From M55B174 sp964618065 (GTDB taxonomy: Bacteria; Patescibacteriota; Minisyncoccia; CAIUEV01; JAHKAQ01): a stretch of 7,705 bases of DNA. The position numbers and the translations under genes are program-made. Position 1 is the first letter of the stretch, and each line of letters begins with the position of its first letter. The stretch is taken from the NCBI GenBank assembly GCA_964618065.1, contig CAZTZK010000031.1, positions 1-7,705 of the forward strand, given 5' to 3'. The notes under the pieces are model-generated. The model worked only from the letters and a program-made list of their open reading frames with translations. It was not told where the DNA came from and ran no database searches. Shown here one piece after another: positions 1-5,034 of the stretch.

Positions 1-45
1 TAGATAGATATTTCTAATCATAAAACAAAAAACATAAATTACCCT

Positions 46-92
46 AGGTAGGACATTTCTACTTTGCTCAGGTAGGACATTATCACTTTGCT
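46..92. repeat. Two tandem copies of a 23-bp motif upstream of the operon promoter
   Basis: Copy 1 (46-68) and copy 2 (70-92) both begin AGGTAGGACAT and end ACTTTGCT; they differ only in the four central bases (TTCT versus TATC). The period is 24 bp. A TTGACA hexamer (93-98) overlaps or directly follows the second copy. The repeat is read directly from the sequence. The GGACATT...CTTTGC style recalls the tandemly repeated ends of some IS481-like insertion sequences, but this is from memory and no transposase is visible. A two-site operator for a regulator of the infA operon is the main alternative. The flanking bases 1-45 are AT-rich and hold no gene that I can support. Confidence 0.85.
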
Positions 93-113
93 TTGACAAT
101 TTTTCTTTCTATA

Positions 114-143
114 TTGACACGTGAGCTTATTTTCTGCTAACAT
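114..143 (+). promoter_or_regulatory. Sigma70-type promoter for the infA-rpsI operon
   Basis: A perfect -35 hexamer TTGACA (114-119) is followed after 18 bp by TAACAT (138-143), which matches TATAAT at four of six positions and carries an extended -10 TG dinucleotide at 135-136. Transcription would start near 150, giving a leader of about 100 nt before infA. A second perfect TTGACA at 93-98, 21 bp upstream, has no good -10 at normal spacing. A weaker pair, TTGCTT (88-93) and TATATT (110-115), is a possible alternative. The position immediately ahead of the first gene of the operon supports the call; the start site itself is inferred. Confidence 0.6.
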
Positions 144-150
144 CATTTTA

Positions 151-240
151 AATAAAGAGGGGTTCTTAAAAGAAGATTGCTCTGTTTTAAATTAGGTATG
201 TTTAGGTGAATTCCCTGATAATTAGTACCACCTCTTTTTT
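151..240 (+). promoter_or_regulatory. Potential structured 5' leader RNA of infA
   Basis: AAAGAGG (154-160) can pair with CCTCTTT (231-237), and the pairing continues as GGT (161-163) with ACC (227-229) across a single bulged A at 230. The result is a roughly 10-bp stem that closes a 63-nt interior. The interior can form a weak AT hairpin (TTAAAA 166-171 with TTTTAA 185-190) and a short hairpin (TTAGG 202-206 with CCTGA 214-218, one G-U pair). The right arm ends in six T residues (235-240) and lies about 10 nt before the infA ATG. The complementarity is seen; a regulatory role, such as attenuation or control of IF-1 initiation, is inferred. I do not recognise a known riboswitch or ribosomal-protein leader family. 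Confidence 0.4.
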
Positions 241-247
241 ATATTTT

Positions 248-460
248 ATGGAAAAAGAACTAATCCAACTAGAGGGAGAGGTTGTCGAAGCTCTTCCTAA
301 CACAACTTTTAAAGTAAAGCTGGAAAACGGTCACGAAATTTTGGCTCATATTTCTGGAAGAATGAGAGTCCATTATATTAAGTTGCTACCGGGCGATAAA
401 GTTTTAGTTGAAATGAGTCCTTACGATTTAACTAAAGGTAGAATAAAACAGAGATTATAG
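248..460 (+). CDS. infA: Translation initiation factor IF-1
   Basis: IF-1 is a 70-residue single OB-fold protein that binds the 30S A site and works with IF-2 and IF-3 to select the initiator tRNA. The family signatures are all present: LPNTTFKVKLENGH (residues 16-29), AHISGRMR (32-39), and PGDKVLVEMSPYDLTKGRI (47-65), close to the E. coli pattern. I chose the ATG at 248 because it gives the standard 70-72 residue length starting MEKELIQLEG. An in-frame GTG at 206 would add 14 residues, mostly hydrophobic, that are absent from the family and would lie inside the predicted leader stem. No Shine-Dalgarno sequence precedes the ATG; the upstream DNA is T-rich. It is the first gene of the operon, 2 nt before rpmJ. 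It ends in TAG, unlike every other gene here. Confidence 0.97.
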   Translation: MEKELIQLEGEVVEALPNTTFKVKLENGHEILAHISGRMRVHYIKLLPGDKVLVEMSPYDLTKGRIKQRL

Positions 461-462
461 CT

Positions 463-579
463 ATGAAAGTTCAAGCTTCTATTAAGAAAAAATGCAAAGA
501 TTGTAAAATAGTACGGCGGGGCCGGCATGTTTATGTTATCTGTAAAAAAAATCCCAAGCATAAGCAAAGGCAGGGTTAA
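463..579 (+). CDS. rpmJ: 50S ribosomal protein L36 (bL36), zinc-binding form
   Basis: This 38-residue gene begins two bases after the infA stop. It reads MKVQASIKKKCKDCKIVRRG and continues to a KHKQRQG C-terminus, which is the typical bL36 start and end. The zinc ligands of the family are intact: Cys11, Cys14, Cys27 and His33 (C-x2-C-x12-C-x5-H), so this is the zinc-containing version and not a cysteine-free paralogue. bL36 is a small zinc-ribbon protein of the large subunit that contacts 23S rRNA near the base of the L7/L12 stalk. The order infA-rpmJ-rpsM is the common bacterial arrangement. Its start next to the infA stop suggests translational coupling, because no clear Shine-Dalgarno sequence is present. 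Confidence 0.96.
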   Translation: MKVQASIKKKCKDCKIVRRGRHVYVICKKNPKHKQRQG

Positions 580-600
580 TTTAACTTTAAATTTATTTTT

Positions 601-987
601 ATGCCTAGAATTGTAGGGGTTAATATCCCTGAAAACAAAAGAGTAGAAATTGCTTTAACCTATATTTTTGGAATAGGCCACTCTTTGAGTGGAAAAATTT
701 TAGAAAAAGTTGGCATCAATAAAGATGTAAAAGCCGGCGAGCTAACAGCCAGCCAACTTAATTCCTTGAAAGAAGAAATTGAAGCCAAATATAGGATAGA
801 GGGAGAATTAAGGCATGATATTATGGAAAACATTAAGAGATTAAAAGACATTAGCTCCTATCGTGGTATTCGTCATATTAAAAATTTACCGGTCAGAGGA
901 CAGCAAACTAGAACTAATAGTCGGACTGTTCGGGGAAATGTAAGAAAAACGATGAGCTCCGGTAGAAGATCGGTAGAGAAGACTTAA
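601..987 (+). CDS. rpsM: 30S ribosomal protein S13 (uS13)
   Basis: S13 sits in the head of the 30S subunit, forms inter-subunit bridges with L5 (and L31), and its C-terminal tail reaches the P-site tRNA. The 128-residue product starts MPRIVGVNIPENKRVEIALT and carries YIFGIG (residues 22-27), the helix-hairpin segment of the family. The region YRGIRHIKNLPVRGQQTRTN (88-107) corresponds to the canonical YRGxRHxxgLPVRGQRTrTNaR block, with Gln in place of the usual Arg in GQRT. The basic C-terminal tail (108-128) is a few residues longer than average. The start is the only ATG that gives the standard N-terminus. It lies 21 nt after rpmJ, and the upstream sequence is TTTAAATTTATTTTT with no Shine-Dalgarno match. 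Confidence 0.97.
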   Translation: MPRIVGVNIPENKRVEIALTYIFGIGHSLSGKILEKVGINKDVKAGELTASQLNSLKEEIEAKYRIEGELRHDIMENIKRLKDISSYRGIRHIKNLPVRGQQTRTNSRTVRGNVRKTMSSGRRSVEKT

Positions 988-1013
988 TTTTATCTTAGTA
1001 TTTCAATTTATTT

Positions 1014-1610
1014 ATGAAAAAGAATAATTCAAAAACTGAATCCGACTCTCAATCTGTTGCAAAGGATCAACCCAAGCAAGATGTTGTTGAAAAAAAACCA
1101 ATTGAAGAGAAAGAAACCAAGAAAAAACCGGTTGGAAAGAAAGAAGCTAAAAAGAAAGAAGTTGAAAATAAAGAAGCTAAAAAGAAAGAAGTTGGAGAAA
1201 AAGAGCAAACTTCAGAAGTTACTCAAAAGCCAAGTTATTTCAAAAAGAAAGATAACCGGAGAAGGGTTGTTAGAGGGAAGGTTTTTATTAAATGTTCTTA
1301 TAATAATACAATAGTTACTATTGCTGACCTAAATGGAGCTGTTTTAGGATGGGCAACAGCCGGCTCTTTAGGATTTAGAGGAGCGAAAAAAGCAACTCCT
1401 TATGCAGCTACTTTAGTTTCTACTAAAGCGGTAGAAAGTACTGCTAAGACCGGCTTAAGAGAAGTGGATGTTTTTGTTAAAGGAGTTGGAGGAGGAAGGG
1501 AAGCAGCAGTAAGAGCTTTGGGCAATAGTGGTCTTAAAGTTAATTCAATAAAAGATACTACCCCAATTCCACATAATGGTTGCCGTTCTAAAAAACAGCG
1601 AAGAGTTTAA
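1014..1610 (+). CDS. rpsK: 30S ribosomal protein S11 (uS11) with a long charged N-terminal extension
   Basis: S11 is a platform protein of the 30S subunit that binds 16S rRNA near the E site. The core begins around residue 82 (RRRVVRGKVFIKCSYNNTIV) and contains the family hallmarks GWATAGSLGFRGAKKATPYAA (112-132), VKGVGGGREAAVRAL (155-169) and TPIPHNGCR (183-191). The end reads SKKQRRV, where most bacteria have PPK followed by basic residues. At 198 residues it is about 70 longer than the usual 125-130. The excess is an N-terminal Lys/Glu-rich segment (residues 1-80) holding three in-phase 10-residue repeats. No in-frame ATG, GTG or TTG lies between codon 1 and the core, so the extension must be translated unless a rare start is used. 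No Shine-Dalgarno sequence is seen. It follows rpsM by 26 nt. Confidence 0.96.
   Translation: MKKNNSKTESDSQSVAKDQPKQDVVEKKPIEEKETKKKPVGKKEAKKKEVENKEAKKKEVGEKEQTSEVTQKPSYFKKKDNRRRVVRGKVFIKCSYNNTIVTIADLNGAVLGWATAGSLGFRGAKKATPYAATLVSTKAVESTAKTGLREVDVFVKGVGGGREAAVRALGNSGLKVNSIKDTTPIPHNGCRSKKQRRV
1111..1200 (+). repeat. Three 30-bp in-frame tandem repeats inside rpsK
   Basis: Units 1141-1170 and 1171-1200 are identical over their first 24 bases and differ only in the last six. Unit 1111-1140 is a diverged third copy. In protein they read KETKKKPVGK, KEAKKKEVEN and KEAKKKEVGE (residues 33-62 of S11). The near-identity of the last two copies at the DNA level suggests a recent 30-bp duplication. Because the unit length is a multiple of three, copy-number change would keep the S11 reading frame. 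Confidence 0.9.
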
Positions 1611-1624
1611 ATTAATATTTTTTT

Positions 1625-2248
1625 ATGTCAATTCCAAGTTGTAAACAATGCCGTCGGGCAGGAGAAAAACTTTTTTTGAAAGGGGAAAGATGTTTCCTTC
1701 CTAAATGTGCTATGGTCAAAAAAAATTATCCTCCTGGTCAGCATGGAAATAAGATGGGAAAGCGAATGACTGAGTATGGAATGCAGCTTTCTATGAAGCA
1801 GAGAGTTAAGAGAAGTTATGGAATTAAGGAAAAACAATTGAAAAATTATTTTAGTAAAGTTAAGAACAAAACAGGTAATACGGAAGAGCTTTTACTCCAA
1901 AAATTAGAGATGCGTTTAGATAATGTTATTTATCGTTCTGAATTAGCAGATTCTAGAAGACAAGCTCGTCAATTAGTTTCTCATAGATTTTTTTCAATTA
2001 ATGGGCGCAGTGTTAATAAGCCTGCTTATGAATTAAAAGCCGGTGACGAGATTAGAATTAAAGACAGTAAACTAAAAAAATCTTTTATAGCTGAGAAAAT
2101 TAAAAGTGCCTCCAAGAAAGATGCCAAGAATGATTGGGTTTATTTTGATTATAAAAAAGGAGCAATTAAAGTTTTAGGAACACCTAGTCTTCAAGAAACA
2201 GAAAACGGTGGAGGAATTCAAATGGTTATAGAATATTACAGCCGTTAA
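1625..2248 (+). CDS. rpsD: 30S ribosomal protein S4 (uS4), zinc-binding form
   Basis: S4 is a primary 16S rRNA-binding protein that nucleates 30S body assembly and helps maintain decoding accuracy. The 207-residue product has the normal family length. The N-terminal domain carries four cysteines, C6-x2-C9, C23 and C28, matching the zinc-binding variant of S4. It is followed by NYPPGQHG (34-41) and the YGMQLSMKQRVKRSYG block (51-66). The S4 RNA-binding domain starts at about residue 95 with LEMRLDNVIYR and includes RRQARQLVSHRFFSINGR (111-128). The protein ends IEYYSR, as expected. The N-terminus (MSIPSC) is a few residues shorter than the usual MARYxGPxC start. It begins 14 nt after rpsK and has no Shine-Dalgarno sequence. 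In other bacteria S4 can autoregulate its operon; no leader site for that was identified here. Confidence 0.97.
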   Translation: MSIPSCKQCRRAGEKLFLKGERCFLPKCAMVKKNYPPGQHGNKMGKRMTEYGMQLSMKQRVKRSYGIKEKQLKNYFSKVKNKTGNTEELLLQKLEMRLDNVIYRSELADSRRQARQLVSHRFFSINGRSVNKPAYELKAGDEIRIKDSKLKKSFIAEKIKSASKKDAKNDWVYFDYKKGAIKVLGTPSLQETENGGGIQMVIEYYSR

Positions 2249-2315
2249 GCTGTTAAATTTTGGAAAAATTATTTTTATTTTTTAAATTTATATTAATCTT
2301 TATAAAAAAATATCC

Positions 2316-3329
2316 ATGGAAAAAATTACTCTTCCCCAAAAACCTCGTTATGTAAAGGGAGATGAATTTGAAGCCGTTTTTGTAGTAAAAGGATGTTATC
2401 CTGGTTATGGTAATACTTTAGGCAATGCCTTAAGAAGAACTTTGCTTTCCAGTTTGCCAGGATATGCCGTTACTCAAGTTAAATTTACAGGAGTAGATCA
2501 TGAATTTTCTACAATTCCTGGTATAAAAGAAAATCTGATTCAGATTATCTTAAATATTAAAAATCTCCGCTTTGCTTCTTCTAAAGAAGGAGAAACAAAA
2601 TTGAAACTTAAAGTTCATGGGAAAAAAGAAGTTAAAGGATCCGACATAAAAGCTTCTTCTAGTGTAAAAATAGTAAATCCTGAAACACCTATTGCTACTT
2701 TGACTAATGCTAAAGCAAAATTGGAGATGGAAATGACTGTTGAAAAAGGAGTTGGTTTTTCTCCAGCTGAAGAAAGAGAAGGAGAAAAAGAAATTGGAGC
2801 AATAATTATTGATACCCTCTTTACTCCTATTAGAAGAGTCAATTATGAAGTAAGAAATATGCGGGTCGGTAAAAGAACGGATTTTGATAAAATTACTTTT
2901 ACCATTGAAACTGACGGTAGTGTTGATCCGGAAGAAGCCTTTAAAGAAGCGGCTAAAATTTTAGCTAAGCAATTTTCAGTTTTAGCTCAAGCTGATGAAG
3001 TAAAAATAGCCATGGAAACTGATAAAGAATTAGCTGAAAGAGAAAAAGAAGAAAGTCAAGAGGGAGAAAAAATTCTTAGCCTTGAGAGTAAAAAGCTTGA
3101 AACTCCGGAAGAAGAAACGTCGTTAGCAGCCGAAGATGATTTAGAGATTGATAAATTGGGTTTTTCTAAAAGAACGAGGGGAGTTTTAGAAGAGAATAAT
3201 ATAAATACGCTAGGAAAAATTAAAGAAAAATCCGAAGAAGAATTAAACGCTTTAGAAGGTATGGGAGAAAAAGGGATCAAGGAAATTAAAAAAGCTATTG
3301 GCGCTTTCGGTTTAATTTTAAAAGGTTAA
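2316..3329 (+). CDS. rpoA: DNA-directed RNA polymerase subunit alpha
   Basis: Alpha dimerises to scaffold beta and beta' assembly, and its C-terminal domain contacts upstream promoter DNA and activators. The N-terminal domain (about 1-230) carries GNTLGNALRRTLLSSLPGYA (residues 32-51), the dimerisation signature, and TLFTPIRRVNYEVRNMRVG (167-185). A Glu/Lys-rich linker runs from about 232 to 275, longer than the E. coli linker. The C-terminal domain (276-337) is a helix-hairpin-helix module with LEGMGEKGIKEIKKAI (313-328). By hand alignment, E. coli Arg265, Gly296 and Lys298 are kept (R286, G317, K319), but Asn268 is Gly (G289) and Ser299 is Gly (G320). Length 337 is within the family range. 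It begins 67 nt after rpsD, the largest gap in the operon, with no Shine-Dalgarno sequence. Confidence 0.97.
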   Translation: MEKITLPQKPRYVKGDEFEAVFVVKGCYPGYGNTLGNALRRTLLSSLPGYAVTQVKFTGVDHEFSTIPGIKENLIQIILNIKNLRFASSKEGETKLKLKVHGKKEVKGSDIKASSSVKIVNPETPIATLTNAKAKLEMEMTVEKGVGFSPAEEREGEKEIGAIIIDTLFTPIRRVNYEVRNMRVGKRTDFDKITFTIETDGSVDPEEAFKEAAKILAKQFSVLAQADEVKIAMETDKELAEREKEESQEGEKILSLESKKLETPEEETSLAAEDDLEIDKLGFSKRTRGVLEENNINTLGKIKEKSEEELNALEGMGEKGIKEIKKAIGAFGLILKG

Positions 3330-3353
3330 TTTGAAGATTAAGTTTTCAAAGAA

Positions 3354-3881
3354 ATGAAGCATTTAAAAAAAAGAAGAGTTTTGGGAAGAGTAAAATCTCA
3401 ACGAGAATCTTTAATGTCAGGCTTGGCTTCTGCTTTATTTATGCATAAAAAGATAGAGACTACCTTAGCTAAAGCTAAGGAAATGAGGCCTTATACAGAA
3501 AAGCTTATCACCAAAGCTAAAGTAAAAAATCAGACCAGGATTAGATTAGTTAATAAGAAAATTTCTAAAATGGCTTCCAAAGAGCTTTTTGAGGTTATTG
3601 CTCCTTTCTATCTGGAAAGAAAAGGCGGTTATCTGAGAATAATTAAAAAATCTTTTCGTAAAAGTGATTGTGCTTCAATGGCGCTTGTTGAATTAGTTGA
3701 TTTTCCAAGAGAAGAATCAAAAAAAGTTCAAGAGGATAAAAAGGAAGGGAAGAAATTAGATAAAGGTGAAAAGCAATCAAAACCGAAAAACAAGCTTCCT
3801 CAAACTAAAGAAAATGTTGAAGTTGGTAGAGAGAAAGCTAAAAAACAGCGGGAAGATAAACAATTGGAGGAATCAAAATAA
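3354..3881 (+). CDS. rplQ: 50S ribosomal protein L17 (bL17) with a charged C-terminal tail
   Basis: bL17 is a bacteria-specific large-subunit protein located near the exit-tunnel region. The core (residues 1-118) follows the family closely: LMSGLASALFMHKKIETTLAKAKEMRPYTEKLIT is the counterpart of the E. coli helix that ends ElRxxvEpLIT, and RKGGYLRIIK (89-98) and ALVELVDF (110-117) are the usual C-terminal signatures. Here the core begins MKHLKKRRVLGR. The family normally stops near residue 118-130; this protein runs on for about 57 residues of Lys/Glu/Gln-rich, probably disordered sequence (119-175). The rpoA-rplQ order is standard in bacteria. It starts 24 nt after rpoA without a recognisable ribosome-binding site. 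Confidence 0.95.
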   Translation: MKHLKKRRVLGRVKSQRESLMSGLASALFMHKKIETTLAKAKEMRPYTEKLITKAKVKNQTRIRLVNKKISKMASKELFEVIAPFYLERKGGYLRIIKKSFRKSDCASMALVELVDFPREESKKVQEDKKEGKKLDKGEKQSKPKNKLPQTKENVEVGREKAKKQREDKQLEESK

Positions 3882-3904
3882 TTTGTTAAGGATTTATTTA
3901 AACA

Positions 3905-4474
3905 ATGGATAAAGGAAAAAAATCTTTAAAATCAAAGCAGCAAGAGAAAATTTTACAGACTTCTTCTGATAAAAACGAAAAGCTTTCCCAAAAAGCTTCT
4001 TTAAGCAACGAGCAAAAAGAAAACAGGAAGAATAAAGTTAGCAAAGAGAAAAAAGCTTCTTCAAGAAAAAGAAGAAAGGGGAGCAGGAAGATTAAAGAAA
4101 TTGTAAGAAAAGAACATCAAATTGATTTAGCCGGTTTAGTTTTCGGCAGAGCTGCTGTCCAGGTTGCTCTCTTACTTTCAGGTAAGAGGAAAGTTGAGTA
4201 TTTACCCTATCTTGATCAAGGGGATAAAGTGATAGCTTTTAATTTAAAAAAGCTGAAATTTAAGGGAGGGCGCAAAATGGAAAATAAAATTTATTATCAT
4301 TATAGTGGTTATCCCGGAGGAATTAAAAAAACACCTCTCAAAGAGGCAATTGAAAAAGATTTTCCTAAAGTTTTTCGTCGGGCGGTATACCAAATGCTTC
4401 CCAAAAATAAATTAAGACAGGAAATGATTAAAAGATTACGGATTTTTAAAGGAGAGATTGCAAAGAAAAATTAA
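3905..4474 (+). CDS. rplM: 50S ribosomal protein L13 (uL13) with a basic N-terminal extension
   Basis: L13 is an early-assembling 23S rRNA-binding protein of the large subunit. The recognisable core starts at about residue 70 (HQIDLAGLVFGRAAVQVALL), aligning with the WxxxDAxGxxLGRLA start of other L13 proteins. It continues with LSGKRKVEYLPYLDQGDKVI (91-110), YYHYSGYPGGIKK (130-142) and the AVYQMLPKNKLRQEMIKRLRI block (160-180). The family is usually 140-150 residues; this one is 189 because about 65 Lys/Ser/Gln-rich residues precede the core, while the C-terminus is short. No in-frame ATG, GTG or TTG occurs between codon 1 and the core, so the extension should be translated. An AAGGA (3889-3893 region) lies about a dozen bases before the ATG, at poor spacing. 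The gene follows rplQ by 23 nt and pairs with rpsI as usual. Confidence 0.94.
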   Translation: MDKGKKSLKSKQQEKILQTSSDKNEKLSQKASLSNEQKENRKNKVSKEKKASSRKRRKGSRKIKEIVRKEHQIDLAGLVFGRAAVQVALLLSGKRKVEYLPYLDQGDKVIAFNLKKLKFKGGRKMENKIYYHYSGYPGGIKKTPLKEAIEKDFPKVFRRAVYQMLPKNKLRQEMIKRLRIFKGEIAKKN

Positions 4475-4496
4475 AAAGGTTTAATTAATTTTTAGC

Positions 4497-4922
4497 ATGA
4501 AGAAAAAAAGCGTTCAAAAAAAAGTTTCTCAAGAATATTGGCATGGGACTGGCAGAAGAAAAACTTCTATTGCTTCTGCGCGGATTTACAAAAAGTCACC
4601 TAAAGAAAATCAATTACTTATCAATTCCAAAAAAGGAGAAGATTTTTTCTCTATTAAAGAATTAGTGGATGTTGTCCTGGCTCCTCTTAAAGCTACCGCC
4701 AGCAATTCTTTAAGAGCAGAGATTATTGTTAAAGGGGGAGGAATCAGAGGTCAAGCAGAAGCTTCTAGACATGCTATTTCCAGAGCGCTAGTAAAATTTG
4801 ATGAGAAGCTAAGGAAACAACTTAAAGATTTAGGCTATTTAACTAGGGATCCTCGTATGGTTGAAAGAAAGAAACCCGGGCTTAAGAAAGCCAGAAGGGC
4901 TCCTCAATTCTCAAAACGCTAA
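4497..4922 (+). CDS. rpsI: 30S ribosomal protein S9 (uS9)
   Basis: S9 lies in the 30S head, and its C-terminal tail reaches the P-site tRNA anticodon stem. The family landmarks are present in order: YWHGTGRRKTSIASARIY (residues 14-31), VKGGGIRGQAEASRHAISRAL (78-98), GYLTRDPRMVERKKPGLKKA (113-132) and the invariant terminal SKR (139-141). At 141 residues it is slightly longer than E. coli S9 (130) because of a short Lys-rich N-terminus (MKKKSVQKKVSQE). It begins 22 nt after rplM, has no Shine-Dalgarno sequence, and is the last gene of the operon before a convergent gene. The tandem rplM-rpsI arrangement is one of the most conserved gene pairs in bacteria. Confidence 0.97.
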   Translation: MKKKSVQKKVSQEYWHGTGRRKTSIASARIYKKSPKENQLLINSKKGEDFFSIKELVDVVLAPLKATASNSLRAEIIVKGGGIRGQAEASRHAISRALVKFDEKLRKQLKDLGYLTRDPRMVERKKPGLKKARRAPQFSKR

Positions 4923-4970
4923 TTTTTCAATTTTCTATTTTTTATTTTCTCTTCTCTCTAAAACCGGTAT

Positions 4971-4990
4971 TTCCTAAATTTGTTTGGGAA
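4971..4990. other. 8-bp hairpin in the convergent intergenic region
   Basis: TTCCTAAA (4971-4978) pairs with TTTGGGAA (4983-4990) around a 4-nt loop, with one G-U wobble when transcribed from the + strand. On the + strand it is not followed by a T run, and on the - strand the DNA after it is purine-rich, so it is not a classic terminator in either direction. It may protect the 3' end of the rpsI transcript. It lies after a T/C-rich tract (4923-4959) that follows the rpsI stop. Confidence 0.4.
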
Positions 4991-5002
4991 TAGCAATAGG
5001 GT

Positions 5003-5034
5003 GAGAAAATTCTTGTTTTCTCCTTTTATTTTTC
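5003..5034 (+). terminator. Probable rho-independent terminator of the ribosomal operon
   Basis: GAGAAAA (5003-5009) and TTTTCTC (5016-5022) form a perfect 7-bp stem with a 6-nt loop. It is followed by TTTTATTTTT (5024-5033), a good U-rich tail on the + strand. The stem is A/T-rich and so only moderately stable. It lies 80 nt after the rpsI stop and just before the 3' end of the convergent PEGA-domain gene, where the operon would be expected to end. The tail overlaps the last codons of that gene on the opposite strand. Confidence 0.6.

Noticed and set aside
1..21. Possible start of a leftward gene (CAT at 19-21 on the + strand)
   Set aside because: Only seven codons lie in the window, with no recognisable protein and no supporting signal.
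177..209. Short leader peptide in the infA leader (TTG at 177 or ATG at 198, stop at 207)
   Set aside because: Only 3-10 codons, no convincing ribosome-binding site and no amino-acid bias to suggest attenuation.
206..247. GTG start giving a 14-residue longer IF-1
   Set aside because: The extra residues are hydrophobic and absent from the family, the site lies within the predicted leader stem, and the ATG at 248 gives the standard IF-1 length.
660..851. Reverse-strand open frame inside rpsM, and similar frames inside rpsK, rpsD, rpoA and the PEGA gene
   Set aside because: They lie entirely within well-supported genes and show no family resemblance.
2260..2288. Internal promoter before rpoA (TTGGAA, 17 bp, TAAATT)
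   Set aside because: Each box matches consensus at only four of six positions in very A/T-rich DNA, where such matches arise by chance. The 67-nt gap makes it possible but not supportable.
4923..4970. Small gene or RNA in the convergent gap
   Set aside because: The tract is mostly T and C with no start codon or stable structure; it looks like a 3' untranslated region.
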